DNA of 64,000 nucleotides from Pseudonocardia xinjiangensis (GCF_012911925.1 NZ_JAAXKY010000009.1:24499-88498); one strand, 5' to 3'. Positions 24,417-33,611 are shown, numbered from the stretch's first letter. The notes: generated from the letters alone by a model not told the origin. Translations and numbers: made by a program.

Positions 24417-25408
24417 CCCCGTCCCGGACCGTCCGGCACACCGCGCCGGTCGTCGCACTCTCGCTCCTGCTCGTCGGCTGCGGGGCCGAGGTCGTCCCAC
24501 GGACCGACGCTCCGGCGCCCGTCACCGTTGCGCGCTGCGGCGAGGAGATCTCCTACCAGCGTCCGCAGCGGGCGGTCGCCTACGAGGCGGGGAGCGCGGA
24601 CAAGCTGTTCAGCCTCGGCTTGACCGACGCCGTGCGCGGGTACGTGATGCCGCCCGCGAACCCGCCCGTGGAGGAGTCGCCGTGGGCGGCGGAGTACGCG
24701 CAGGTGGAGCTGCTCAGCCGCGACCTGCTCAACCGGGAGCTCGTGGTGGACGCCGGGGCCGACCTCGTCGTCGCCGGATGGCGTTCGGGCTTCAGCGACC
24801 AGCGCGGGATCACCCCTGAGATCCTCGACGGCCTCGGCATCCAGAGCTTCATGCACACCGAGACCTGCTACAACTATCCGAACTTCCCTGAACACCTGCC
24901 ACCGTTCGAGGCCCTCTACACCGACCTGGACCGTCTCGGCCGGATCTTCGGCGTGGAGGAACGCGCGAGCGCCTACATCGCCGAGCTGCAGGGCAGGGTC
25001 GCCGCCGTCCGGCAGCAGGCCCCCCGCCTGGACCCGCCGCCGTCGGTGTTCCTCTACGACTCCGGCACCGACCGCCCGTTCACCGCAGCGAGCCAGGTGC
25101 CGCCGAACCAGATCATCGAGTTCGCGGGGGCGCGGAACATCTTCGCTGACCTCTCGGCGCGCTGGACCGACGTCGGATGGGAGGCGGTGGTCCAGGCCCA
25201 ACCCGAGATCATCGTCATCCTCGACTACCAGGACCAGCCGGCCGAGGAGAAGATCGCCTTCCTCAAGGCGCACCCCGCCCTGCAGTCACTGCCGGCGATC
25301 CGGCACAACCGGTTCCACATCCTCGACTACAACGAGGCGATCAGCGGGCCGCGGATCGTCGACGGGGCGGAGCGGTTCGCCGAATACATGCACAGTTTCC
25401 GACGCTGA
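24413..25408 (+). CDS. FecB/BtuF-type substrate-binding lipoprotein
   Basis: The 331-residue protein has a lipobox LVGC with the lipidated Cys at residue 23, then two FecB-type lobes joined by a long helix (FEALYTDLDRLGRIFG to AAVRQQA). Family marks are LLNRELVVDAGADLVVAGW and VVQAQPEIIVILDYQDQ. It would capture the loaded chelate outside the membrane for the adjoining permease. It is the last gene of the operon; no obvious terminator follows. Confidence 0.93.
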   Translation: MTPSRTVRHTAPVVALSLLLVGCGAEVVPRTDAPAPVTVARCGEEISYQRPQRAVAYEAGSADKLFSLGLTDAVRGYVMPPANPPVEESPWAAEYAQVELLSRDLLNRELVVDAGADLVVAGWRSGFSDQRGITPEILDGLGIQSFMHTETCYNYPNFPEHLPPFEALYTDLDRLGRIFGVEERASAYIAELQGRVAAVRQQAPRLDPPPSVFLYDSGTDRPFTAASQVPPNQIIEFAGARNIFADLSARWTDVGWEAVVQAQPEIIVILDYQDQPAEEKIAFLKAHPALQSLPAIRHNRFHILDYNEAISGPRIVDGAERFAEYMHSFRR

Positions 25409-25962
25409 ACCGTGGAGCCCTGTCCTGGTCGGCGCCGCTCATGTCCGCGGCCGGCGGCGAGATCTGCTGGAGAGCCGCGCTCGGGGTTTCGACCACTTCC
25501 CCGACGTTCACGCCTTGCTACCACAGAGGTGGAGCATTGGCTCCAGCCGCCCAGAACCCCGGAAAACTGACGGTGTCCACCGCCGTCATCACACTGTCGA
25601 CGGCGTTCGTGGGATGCGTTGGCGCTTTCCTTAGTGCGTACCCACAACTCTCTGCGGTCTTTTCCGGCCAGCCGGTGGTCGAGAGGGACCTCGGAGAATC
25701 TTGGCGAGAATAAGCTCCCGGACGGGTATCCGGGATTTCCGCAGCTGCCGGCCGGCGCAACGATCGTGGATGAGATCGAGGTGACTCTCTCCGCGTGATC
25801 GGGGAAGGGCTGACGGCGAGGTCCGACGACAACGCGGGTAGGCGGGCGCGTGGCCCGCGGTCATCGAACTGGTCTACCCGGGCCCGCTCGAACCCGCCCG
25901 ACGCCCGATCGGAAGCGGCGAGGGCAGGGGCGAGCGGAGCCCGAGCAGGAGCATGCGTCGGC
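25409..25962. other. Convergent intergenic region, 554 bp
   Basis: The space lies between the ends of the FecB-type gene and the Rpf gene. I see no convincing coding frame, strong hairpin or repeat. Composition around 25550-25700 is less GC-rich than the neighbouring genes. Confidence 0.5.
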
Positions 25963-26310
25963 TCAGCGGAGGCCGAGCTTGCTGGAACACACCGGCCATG
26001 CTTTCCAGCCCTGCCCGGCGAGCACGCGCTCGGCGACAGCGATCTGCTGCTCACGGCTGGCCTGGTGGGGCATGCCCTGGCCGCCGAATCCTCGCCAGGT
26101 GCTCAAGGTGAACTGCAGCCCACCGAAGAAACCGTTTCCGCTGTTGATCTTCCAGTTGCCGGTGCTCTCGCACTGGGCGAGCCTGTCCCACACGCTGGCG
26201 GGAGCGGCATTGGCGGTTCCGGCGATGGCGAGTGGGACGCCGAGTGCGACCGTGCCGGCCAGGGTGAGGCGCAGCAGGGTTCGACCCATGCGGGACTTGG
26301 GGGAATTCAT
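25963..26310 (-). CDS. rpf: Resuscitation-promoting factor-type transglycosylase
   Basis: The 115-residue protein has a signal peptide (MGRTLLRLTLAGTVALG to AANAA-type cleavage, about residue 36) and a single Rpf domain: VWDRLAQCESTGNWKIN with the catalytic Glu, GFFGGLQFTLSTWRGFGG and a C-terminal second Cys for the disulfide. It is a minimal secreted Rpf without LysM, G5 or DUF348 parts. It cuts peptidoglycan and promotes exit from dormancy. GGAGAA precedes the ATG at 26310. The long leader contains three hairpins. Confidence 0.92.
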   Translation of the reverse strand: MNSPKSRMGRTLLRLTLAGTVALGVPLAIAGTANAAPASVWDRLAQCESTGNWKINSGNGFFGGLQFTLSTWRGFGGQGMPHQASREQQIAVAERVLAGQGWKAWPVCSSKLGLR

Positions 26311-26395
26311 TGTGATTTCTCCATGGCACACCCCGAGACGTACCTGCTCGTCGGCAGGTCGAGAACTGCCCGGCAAACGGGGTCCGGGTGTCTCG

Positions 26396-26505
26396 TCGAG
26401 TCGTGGGGGTCGTGGGGAACGACTCGAACAATTGTCGTCTCGGCCAGTCCCGATTCGGGATCGACGGACCGGAACCAGGGACTGGGGGCGGTGCGACGGT
26501 TCCGG
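26396..26505 (-). promoter_or_regulatory. Structured leader upstream of rpf with three successive stem-loops
   Basis: Three perfect inverted repeats follow one another: CCGGAACC/GGTTCCGG at 26469-26505 (21-base loop), TCCCGA/TCGGGA at 26448-26460 (one-base loop), and TCGAGTCGT/ACGACTCGA at 26396-26427 (14-base loop). The last ends 86 bases before the rpf start. Actinobacterial rpf genes often carry a c-di-AMP (ydaO) riboswitch, but I do not find its conserved blocks here, so the identity is open. Confidence 0.5.
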
Positions 26506-27016
26506 ATGTATTCCGGTCGCCCCTCGTCGGACGACCGCCACAGGACATTACGAGTTCCGTCCGCATGATCGGTGGGTGACCTATCTCACTTGATCAGGAG
26601 ATGGAGTCGCCGATCTGGTGTATCGCCTGGTGGCAGAGGGGATGTGTCGAATGGATCACGATTGGTGGAATATATTCATTCCGAAACTAGTGGCATGGCG
26701 CACATGTTGCGTTATCCCGGCCATTCGTGGGGTGCCCGGTGGGCGATAGGGACCCGGCAGCGGGGGAGAAATAGGACGGGGGTGCGGTAGTCGCAACGAC
26801 GACGACGACGGCGTCTCGGAGGGTCCTTGCCGGCGGGTCGCGGTCCGCTGGGAGCGCTGGTGTGGGCCCGGCCGGGCCCGCAACCTCCACCGGGTGCGAC
26901 CCGGTCTGCTGCCTCGTCGGTGGAGGGGTCCGACGGGAGTTCGCCGCCGCACCGGAAGGGTCGCCGAGCACCGTCGGAGCGTGAACGACGGTTGCCGGGT
27001 CGTGACCGGCGGAGCC
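26506..27016. other. Long divergent intergenic region before the sugar ABC operon
   Basis: No coding frame convinces. The part around 26640-26700 is AT-rich for this genome and contains GGAAT-N6-ATTCC at 26667-26682, a plausible promoter or operator for rpf. A short ACG trinucleotide run lies near 26795-26812. Confidence 0.4.
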
Positions 27017-27030
27017 TTGACGCCGGGCGA

Positions 27031-27044
27031 TGTTAGCGCTCACA
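27031..27044. promoter_or_regulatory. LacI-family operator before the sugar ABC operon
   Basis: TGTTAGCGCTCACA differs at one base from the perfect palindrome TGTTAGCGCTAACA and has the central GCGC typical of LacI/GalR-family sites. A -35-like TTGACG lies at 27017-27022. The operator stands 53 bp before the first gene of the transporter. No LacI gene is in the window. Confidence 0.7.
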
Positions 27045-27096
27045 GTTGCCGCTGATGCGATGTGGGTCACACCGAAGACGACGCCTGGGAGGCACT

Positions 27097-28107
27097 GTGC
27101 GCACGCGGACGACGTTGCCCGCACTCGGGAAGCTGGCCGCCCTTGCGGCAGCCGCGCTCGTACTCGCCGCCTGCGGAGGTGGGGGTGGCGGTGGCGGCGC
27201 CACCGCACCCGGCGCCGGCGCCGGCGGGGAGGCGCTCACGCTGGGCTTCTCTCAAGTGGGGGCCGAGAGCGGCTGGCGGACGGCCAACACCAAGTCGGTC
27301 CAGGATGCCGCGGGGGCAGCCGGGATCGAGCTGCAGTTCTCCGACGCCCAGCAGAAGCAGGAGAACCAGATCAAGGCGATTCGCTCGTTCATCCAGCAGC
27401 GCGTCGACGTGATCGCCTTCAGCCCGGTCGTCGAGTCGGGCTGGGACACCGTGCTGATGGAGGCCAAGCGCGCGAACATCCCGGTGATCCTCACCGACCG
27501 GGCCGTCGACTCGACCGACACCACGCTCTACAAGACCTTCCTCGGCTCGGACTTCGTGGAGGAGGGCCGCAAGGCCGGGCAGTGGCTGGTCGAGGACACC
27601 GCAGGCGGGAGCGGGCCGGTCAACATCGTGGAGCTGCAGGGCACCACGGGGTCGGCTCCGGCGATCGACCGCCAGGAGGGCTTCGCCGAGACGATCGCGC
27701 AGAACCCGGACCTGAAGGTGATCGCGTCGCAGACCGGCGACTTCACGCGGTCCGGCGGCCGACAGGTGATGGAGGCGTTCCTCAAGACGCACCCGGACAT
27801 CGACGTCCTCTACGCCCACAACGACGACATGGGCCTGGGGGCGATCGAGGCGATCGAGGCCGCGGGCAAGGTGCCGGGCACCGACATCAAGATCATCACG
27901 GTGGATGCCGTCAAGGACGGCATGCAGGCGCTGGCCGACGGGAAGATCAACTACATCGTCGAGTGCAACCCGCTGCTCGGCCCGCAACTGATGGACCTCG
28001 TGAAGAAGGTCGCCGCGGGCGAGGAGGTGCCCCAGCGCGTCGTCACCGAGGAGACCACCTTCGACACCGCGGCCGCGAAGGCTGCGCTGCCGAGCCGGCA
28101 GTACTGA
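27097..28107 (+). CDS. ytfQ: YtfQ-like galactofuranose-binding lipoprotein
   Basis: The 336-residue protein has lipobox LAAC with Cys at residue 26 and a Gly run after it. The mature part matches YtfQ very well: LGFSQVGAESGWRTANTKS, DAQQKQENQIKAIRSFI, DRAVDSTDTTLY, VELQGTTGSAPAIDRQEGFAE, GDFTRSGGRQVMEAFL and YAHNDDMGLGAIEAI. E. coli YtfQ binds galactofuranose. GTG 27097 has GGGAGG upstream. The operon order ytfQ-ytfR-ytfT-yjfF is kept. Ligand specificity here is inferred from that resemblance. Confidence 0.88.
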   Translation: MRTRTTLPALGKLAALAAAALVLAACGGGGGGGGATAPGAGAGGEALTLGFSQVGAESGWRTANTKSVQDAAGAAGIELQFSDAQQKQENQIKAIRSFIQQRVDVIAFSPVVESGWDTVLMEAKRANIPVILTDRAVDSTDTTLYKTFLGSDFVEEGRKAGQWLVEDTAGGSGPVNIVELQGTTGSAPAIDRQEGFAETIAQNPDLKVIASQTGDFTRSGGRQVMEAFLKTHPDIDVLYAHNDDMGLGAIEAIEAAGKVPGTDIKIITVDAVKDGMQALADGKINYIVECNPLLGPQLMDLVKKVAAGEEVPQRVVTEETTFDTAAAKAALPSRQY

Positions 28108-29627
28108 TGGATCGCAGTGCCCTGGTGGAGATGACCGGCATCTCCGTGGCGTTCGGGCCGGTGCAGGCGCTGCAGTCGGTGGACCTGCGGCTGCACCCTG
28201 GCGAGGTGCACGCCCTGATGGGTGAGAACGGTGCCGGCAAGTCGACGCTGATCAAGACCCTCACCGGCGTGCACCCCGTCGACGCCGGGGAGATCCGGGT
28301 GCGGGGGGAGCCGGTGGCGTTCGCCGGGCCCGCCGCGGCCCAGGCGGCCGGGATCAGCACGGTCTACCAGGAGGTGAACCTCTGCCCGAACCTCTCGGTG
28401 GGCGAGAACCTGCTCCTGGGACGCGAGCCGCGCCGCGCTGGTCGCATCGACTGGCGCGGCGTGCGGCGGCGGGCTGCCGAGGTTCTGGGCCGGCTGCACC
28501 TGGACGTCGACCCGTCCTCGCCGCTCGGCGCGCACTCCATCGCACTGCAGCAGCTCGTCGCGATCGCGCGGGCGGTCGAGGTGGAGGCACGGGTGCTGGT
28601 GCTCGACGAGCCCACGTCGAGCCTGGACGCGTCCGAGGTGGCGGAGCTCTTCCGCGTGGTGCGTCGGCTGCGCGAGTCGGGCGTCGCGATCCTGTTCGTC
28701 TCGCACTTCATCGAGCAGGTCTTCGAGATCTCCGACCGGATGACCGTGCTGCGCAACGGCCGGTTGGTCGGCGAGTACGCCACGGCGGACATCTCGCGGA
28801 GGCAGCTGGTCTCGGCGATGGTGGGGCGCGAGCTGGAGGTGCTCGAGCAGTTGGACCGCGCCCCCGCCGAACCGGCCGCCGACGCCGAGCCCCCGGTCCT
28901 CGCGGCCACGGGGCTCGGGCGCCGCGGCGCCATCGAGCCGGTCGACCTCGCGGTGCGGCCCGGGGAGGTCGTCGGCCTGGCCGGGCTGCTCGGCTCGGGG
29001 CGCACCGAGCTCGCCCGGCTGCTGTTCGGCGCCGACCGCGCCGACACCGGTGAGCTCACGGTCGGTGGGCGCCCGGTGCGGCTGCGCACGCCGCGGGCCG
29101 CCATCGACGCGGGAATCGCCTTCAGCCCGGAGGACCGCAAGGCCGAGGGCGTGGTGGCGGACCTGTCGGTACGGGCGAACATCGTGCTCGCCATGCAGGC
29201 CTCCCGGGGCTGGATGCGCCGCATCCCGCGGCGCAAGCAGGACGAGCTCGCGCGGCGCTGGATCGAGCTGCTCGACATCCGCCCCGCCGACCCCGACGCC
29301 CTCCTGGGCAACCTGTCGGGCGGCAACCAGCAGAAGGTGCTGCTGGCGCGGTGGCTGATCACGCAGCCCCGGTTGCTCATCCTCGACGAGCCCACCCGGG
29401 GCATCGACGTCGGCGCGAAGGCCCAGATCCAGGCCCTCGTGGCCGAGCAGGCGCGGGAGGGCACCGCCGTCGTGTTCATCTCCGCGGAGCTCGACGAGGT
29501 GGTGCGCCTGTCCGACCGCGTGCTGGTACTGCGGGATCGACGGCCCGTCGCTCAGCTGGCAGGGGAGGACGTCGAACTGGACCGCGTCATGGAGCTGATC
29601 GCCACCGGGGGAGGCGCCCGTGCGTGA
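28107..29627 (+). CDS. ytfR: YtfR-like tandem sugar ABC ATPase
   Basis: The 506-residue protein has two ATPase halves. The first has Walker A GENGAGKST near residue 38, Walker B VLVLDEPTSSLD and a degenerate signature (HSIALQQLVAIA). The second has a poor Walker A (GLLGSGRTE) and a full signature LSGGNQQKV near residue 405 with LLILDEPTRGIDVGAK. This is the usual layout of monosaccharide ABC ATPases. ATG overlaps the ytfQ stop. Confidence 0.92.
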   Translation: MDRSALVEMTGISVAFGPVQALQSVDLRLHPGEVHALMGENGAGKSTLIKTLTGVHPVDAGEIRVRGEPVAFAGPAAAQAAGISTVYQEVNLCPNLSVGENLLLGREPRRAGRIDWRGVRRRAAEVLGRLHLDVDPSSPLGAHSIALQQLVAIARAVEVEARVLVLDEPTSSLDASEVAELFRVVRRLRESGVAILFVSHFIEQVFEISDRMTVLRNGRLVGEYATADISRRQLVSAMVGRELEVLEQLDRAPAEPAADAEPPVLAATGLGRRGAIEPVDLAVRPGEVVGLAGLLGSGRTELARLLFGADRADTGELTVGGRPVRLRTPRAAIDAGIAFSPEDRKAEGVVADLSVRANIVLAMQASRGWMRRIPRRKQDELARRWIELLDIRPADPDALLGNLSGGNQQKVLLARWLITQPRLLILDEPTRGIDVGAKAQIQALVAEQAREGTAVVFISAELDEVVRLSDRVLVLRDRRPVAQLAGEDVELDRVMELIATGGGARA

Positions 29628-30669
29628 CCTGCTGCGCAGACCGGTCTGGCCGCTCGTCGCGTTGTTGCTGCTCAACCTGGCGGTGATGCCGAGCTTCTTC
29701 GCCGTGCGCCTGCAGGACGGGCGGCTCTACGGCAGCCTGATCGACATCCTGCACAACGGCGCCCCGCTGGCGCTGGCCGCACTGGGCATGACGCTGGTGA
29801 TCGCGACGCGCGGCATCGACCTGTCCGTCGGCACGGTCGTCGCGATCTCCGGCGCCGTGGCCTGCACATGGATCGCGAGCAGCCCGGACCCGGCGAGCCC
29901 CGGCACCGCGCTCACCGGGATCGGGCTCGCCCTCGCGCTGGCAGCGGCCCTCGGCGCGTGGAACGGGTTCCTCGTCGCCCGGCTCGGCATCCAACCGATC
30001 ATCGCGACGCTCGTGCTGATGACGGCCGGCCGCGGGCTCGCCCAGCTCGTCACGGACGGGCAGATCATCACCGTGAACAACGGGTTCTTCGCGGGGATCA
30101 GCGGCAGCGCGCTGCTCGCCGTGCCGCTGACGGTGGTCGTCGCCGCCGCGGTGTACGCACTGGTGGCGCTCGTGACCCGGCGCACGGCACTGGGGACGCT
30201 CGTCGAGGCCGTCGGGATCAACCCCGAGGCCAGCCGGCTGGCCGGCGTGCGCTCGCAGAGCATCGTCTGGACGGTCTACGTCTTCGCGGCGCTGTGCGCG
30301 GCCGTGGCCGGGCTGATGATCAGCTCGAACGTCAACGCCGCCGACGCCAACAACGCCGGCCTGTGGCTGGAGCTCGACGCGATCCTCGCCGTCGTCATCG
30401 GCGGCACGTCGCTCGCCGGCGGCCGGTACTCGATCGCCGGCACGCTGCTCGGCGCGCTCACGATCCAGACGCTGACCACCACGATCTACTCAGTCGGCAT
30501 CCCGCCGGAGGTGTCGCTGGTGTTCAAGGCGCTCGTCGTGATCCTCGTGTTCCTGGCGCAGGCACCGAAGGTCCGCGCGCTGATGCGACGGCGGCGCCGT
30601 CGCCGCGACGACGCCCCGCCGCCGGCAGCGACCGCTGTCCCGGCGGAGACCGCGGGGAGCGGGCGGTGA
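29620..30669 (+). CDS. ytfT: YtfT-like sugar ABC permease
   Basis: The 349-residue protein has eight to ten membrane helices and the monosaccharide permease marks ALGMTLVIATRGIDLSVGT near residue 50 and AILAVVIGGTSLAGGRYS near 260. A basic, Pro/Ala-rich cytoplasmic tail follows the last helix. It overlaps the ATPase gene by eight bases and pairs with the next permease as a heterodimer. Confidence 0.9.
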   Translation: MRDLLRRPVWPLVALLLLNLAVMPSFFAVRLQDGRLYGSLIDILHNGAPLALAALGMTLVIATRGIDLSVGTVVAISGAVACTWIASSPDPASPGTALTGIGLALALAAALGAWNGFLVARLGIQPIIATLVLMTAGRGLAQLVTDGQIITVNNGFFAGISGSALLAVPLTVVVAAAVYALVALVTRRTALGTLVEAVGINPEASRLAGVRSQSIVWTVYVFAALCAAVAGLMISSNVNAADANNAGLWLELDAILAVVIGGTSLAGGRYSIAGTLLGALTIQTLTTTIYSVGIPPEVSLVFKALVVILVFLAQAPKVRALMRRRRRRRDDAPPPAATAVPAETAGSGR

Positions 30670-31661
30670 CCGCGGTCGCCGAGCGGGTGCGGCACGCGGC
30701 CGGGCGCCGGGTGCCCACCCGCTTCCTGCCCGTGGTGGTGACGTTCGCGCTGTTCGTGCTGATGTTCGCCGGGGGAGGGCTGCGCTACGAGTCCTTCGCG
30801 TCCGGGCAGGTGCTGCTCAACCTGCTGATCGACAACTCGTTCCTGGTGGTGCTGGCCGTCGGGATGACGTTCGTGATCCTCACCGGGGGCATCGACCTGT
30901 CGGTCGGGTCGGTCGTCGCCCTCTCGACGATGGTGGCCGCCGCGCTGCTGCGCGCCGGCTGGTCGCCGGTCCTCGTCATGCTCGTGGTGCTGGTCGGCGG
31001 GGCCGTCTTCGGGCTCGCGATGGGCGCGGTGATCCACTACCTGGAGATCCAGCCCTTCATCGTCACGCTCGCCGGGATGTTCCTGGCCCGCGGCCTGTGC
31101 TACGTGATCGACCTCGAGTCGATCCCGATCGACGACCCGCTGTTCCGCACGATCGCGCAGACCGCGGTGCCGCTGGGCGGGGAGCTGTTCGTCAGCCCGA
31201 GCGTGCTCGTCGCGACCGTCGTGGTCGCGATCGCGGTGTACGTGCTGCACCTGACCCGGTTCGGGCGGACCGTCTACGCCGTCGGCGGCAACCCGCAGTC
31301 GGCGATGCTCATGGGGTTGCGGGTGGCGCAGGCCCGCGTCGGCGTGTACGTGATCAGCGGGGCCTGCTCGGCGCTCGCCGGGCTGCTGTTCACCTTCTAC
31401 ATGCTCTCGGGCTACAGCCTGCACGCCGTGGGGATGGAGCTCGATGCGATCGCCGCCGTCGTCATCGGGGGGACACTGCTCACCGGAGGTTCCGGGTTCG
31501 TGCTCGGCTCGGTGCTCGGCGTGCTGGTGCTCGGCACGATCCAGACGATCCTCTCGTTCGAGGGGACCCTCAGCTCCTGGTGGTCGCGGATCGTCATCGG
31601 TCTCCTGCTGCTGGTGTTCGTGGTCCTGCAGCGGGTGCTGGCGAGACGCGGCGTCGCCTGA
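30666..31661 (+). CDS. yjfF: YjfF-like sugar ABC permease
   Basis: The 331-residue protein is a second monosaccharide-type permease, with LAVGMTFVILTGGIDLSVGS near residue 62, IHYLEIQPFIVTLAGMFLARG, and YAVGGNPQSAMLMGLRV, which is a YjfF hallmark. GTG overlaps the ytfT stop. It ends 15 bp from a convergent peptidase gene. Confidence 0.9.
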   Translation: MTAVAERVRHAAGRRVPTRFLPVVVTFALFVLMFAGGGLRYESFASGQVLLNLLIDNSFLVVLAVGMTFVILTGGIDLSVGSVVALSTMVAAALLRAGWSPVLVMLVVLVGGAVFGLAMGAVIHYLEIQPFIVTLAGMFLARGLCYVIDLESIPIDDPLFRTIAQTAVPLGGELFVSPSVLVATVVVAIAVYVLHLTRFGRTVYAVGGNPQSAMLMGLRVAQARVGVYVISGACSALAGLLFTFYMLSGYSLHAVGMELDAIAAVVIGGTLLTGGSGFVLGSVLGVLVLGTIQTILSFEGTLSSWWSRIVIGLLLLVFVVLQRVLARRGVA

Positions 31662-31676
31662 GCCGGGGATGCACCC

Positions 31677-33611
31677 CTACCGTGCCGACGCCGGCGTGGA
31701 GGTCGAGCCGCCGAGGTGCTCGGCGAAGTGCCGCTCGACGGCGCGGTTGAGCCGCATCCGGTTCTCGGGATTGGCGAAGCCGTGGCCCTCGTCGTCGGCG
31801 ACGAGGTACTCGACCGGCACGCCGCGCTCGCGCAGGGAGGCGACGATGGTGTCGGACTGGGCCCGCACGACGCGGACGTCGTTGGCGCCCTGGGCGACCA
31901 GCAGCGGGGTGCGGATCCGGTCGACCAGTGTGATCGGCGAGCGGGCGAGCATGTCGGCCTCCTGCTCGGGGATCTCCGGGTCGCCGACGTAGCGGTACCA
32001 GTTGTTGACGAAGTAGGGACGGCTGAACGGGGGCAGGGTGCGCAGGAGGTGGGCGAGGTCGGACACACCGACGTAGTCGACCGCGGCGGCGAAGCGCCCG
32101 GGGGTGACGGTGACGCCGACGAGGGCGGCGTAGCCGCCGTAGGAGCCGCCGTAGATGCCGACGCGGTCGGGGTCGGCGTAGCCCTGGGCGACGGCCCAGT
32201 CGACGGCGTCGAGCAGGTCGTCGTGCATGGCGCGGGCGAACTCGCCGATCGCGGCGGTGACGTGGCGGCGCCCGTAGCCGGTCGAGCCGCGGAAGTTGAC
32301 CTGTAGCACGGCGTAGCCGCGGTTGGCCAGGAACTGCGCGTCCGGGCTGAAGCTCCAGGTGTCGTGGGACCAGGGTCCGCCGTGCACGAGCAGCACCAGC
32401 GGCAGGTTCTCGGGTGCGACGCCGACGGGCAGGGAGAGGTACGCGTGCAGCGGCAGCCCGTCGCGGGCCGGGAAGCCGACCGGCCGCATCGGGGCCAGGG
32501 TGGCGGGGTCGAGGTCGGGGTAGGCGCGGAACAGCTCGCGGCTCTCCCCGGTGGCGTGGTCGTAGAACCAGGTCACGGCCGGTTCCCGGTCGTGCACGTA
32601 GGTGGCGACCCAGCGTCGGCCCGCCTCGTCGGAGGACAGCGTGCCCAGCACGCCGTCGGAGAGCGTCGCGAGCCGGGCGTACACCTCGGCGAACTCGGGG
32701 TCGAGGACCTCGATGTGCGGGCGGTCGGCGACGAACCGGGCTGCCAGCACCTCGCCGTCGCGGCGGCCGGTGAACACGGTGGGCGGCAGCACCCCGGGCA
32801 TCATCATGCCGGAGATGTCGAGGTCGTGGCCCTCGACGGCGGCGACCACGGTCTCCGCCCCGGTCTCCCGGTCGATGCGCACCAGGCGCAGGTGGTCGCC
32901 GTCCTGGAAGGAGCCGACGAGCAGGCCCGTCCCGTCGGGGGTGACCAGCTGGGGCTGCACGCCCATCGGGTGCTCCGCGCCACCGACGCTGGTCAGCGGG
33001 CGGACGTCCCCGGTCTCGGTGTCGACGGCGGAGATCTCGACCGTGCCGTCGCCTGCCGGGCGGAACCGGAAGGCCGGCCGGCCGTCGCGGTCGAGCAGGA
33101 CGGTGTCGGCCGGGTCGGTCTGCTCGAGGTGCAGCGTGGTCGCGCCGGTGGCGACGTCGACCCGGAAGGTGTCGAAGAACAGCGGCCGCCGGTTCATCCA
33201 GACCAGCACCGTGCCGGGGTCCGACGGGAGCGACTCGACCCCGACCACCCGGGAGCCGGGGTCCATGGGGGTCAGGTCGACGGCAGGCTCGTCCGGGTGG
33301 TCGAGGTCGACGCGGTGCAGGTGCCAGTCCTCGTTGCCGTCGGTGTCCTGGAGGTAGAGCAGCCAGCGGGGGTCGTCGGTCCAGTGGTAGACGGTGATGC
33401 CGCGGCGGGTGTCGTGGGTGACGGGGACGGCGTCGGCGTGGGTCCGGTCGATGCCGCGGACCCAGATGTTGCGCCGCCCGCGGTGCGGGGCGAGGTAGGC
33501 GATGCGGGTGCCGTCCGGGGAGATGGTCGGAACGGCGAACTGCGGGTCGGCGAAGAGCGCCTCGATGTCGATCAGGTCGGGCGTCTTCTCGTCGGTCGCT
33601 GCGACGGTCAC
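31677..33611 (-). CDS. S9-family prolyl-oligopeptidase-type peptidase
   Basis: GTG 33611 is preceded by GGAGGA and gives 644 residues. The N-terminal two thirds form a beta-propeller-like region with repeated SPDGTRIAYL and TPDGTGLLVG motifs. The C-terminal hydrolase has the nucleophile in GIYGGSYGGYAAL near residue 500, Asp in AQGANDVRV and His in DDEGHGF. Such enzymes are acylaminoacyl- or dipeptidyl-peptidases. No signal peptide is seen, so it is likely cytoplasmic. Confidence 0.9.
   Translation of the reverse strand: MTVAATDEKTPDLIDIEALFADPQFAVPTISPDGTRIAYLAPHRGRRNIWVRGIDRTHADAVPVTHDTRRGITVYHWTDDPRWLLYLQDTDGNEDWHLHRVDLDHPDEPAVDLTPMDPGSRVVGVESLPSDPGTVLVWMNRRPLFFDTFRVDVATGATTLHLEQTDPADTVLLDRDGRPAFRFRPAGDGTVEISAVDTETGDVRPLTSVGGAEHPMGVQPQLVTPDGTGLLVGSFQDGDHLRLVRIDRETGAETVVAAVEGHDLDISGMMMPGVLPPTVFTGRRDGEVLAARFVADRPHIEVLDPEFAEVYARLATLSDGVLGTLSSDEAGRRWVATYVHDREPAVTWFYDHATGESRELFRAYPDLDPATLAPMRPVGFPARDGLPLHAYLSLPVGVAPENLPLVLLVHGGPWSHDTWSFSPDAQFLANRGYAVLQVNFRGSTGYGRRHVTAAIGEFARAMHDDLLDAVDWAVAQGYADPDRVGIYGGSYGGYAALVGVTVTPGRFAAAVDYVGVSDLAHLLRTLPPFSRPYFVNNWYRYVGDPEIPEQEADMLARSPITLVDRIRTPLLVAQGANDVRVVRAQSDTIVASLRERGVPVEYLVADDEGHGFANPENRMRLNRAVERHFAEHLGGSTSTPASAR

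Noticed and set aside
26311..26580. c-di-AMP (ydaO) riboswitch before rpf
   Set aside because: Expected for rpf genes, but the conserved sequence blocks could not be found by eye; only generic hairpins were kept.
26794..26812. ACG trinucleotide run as a microsatellite or CRISPR-like repeat
   Set aside because: Only about five units, without spacers; such runs are common by chance in this composition.
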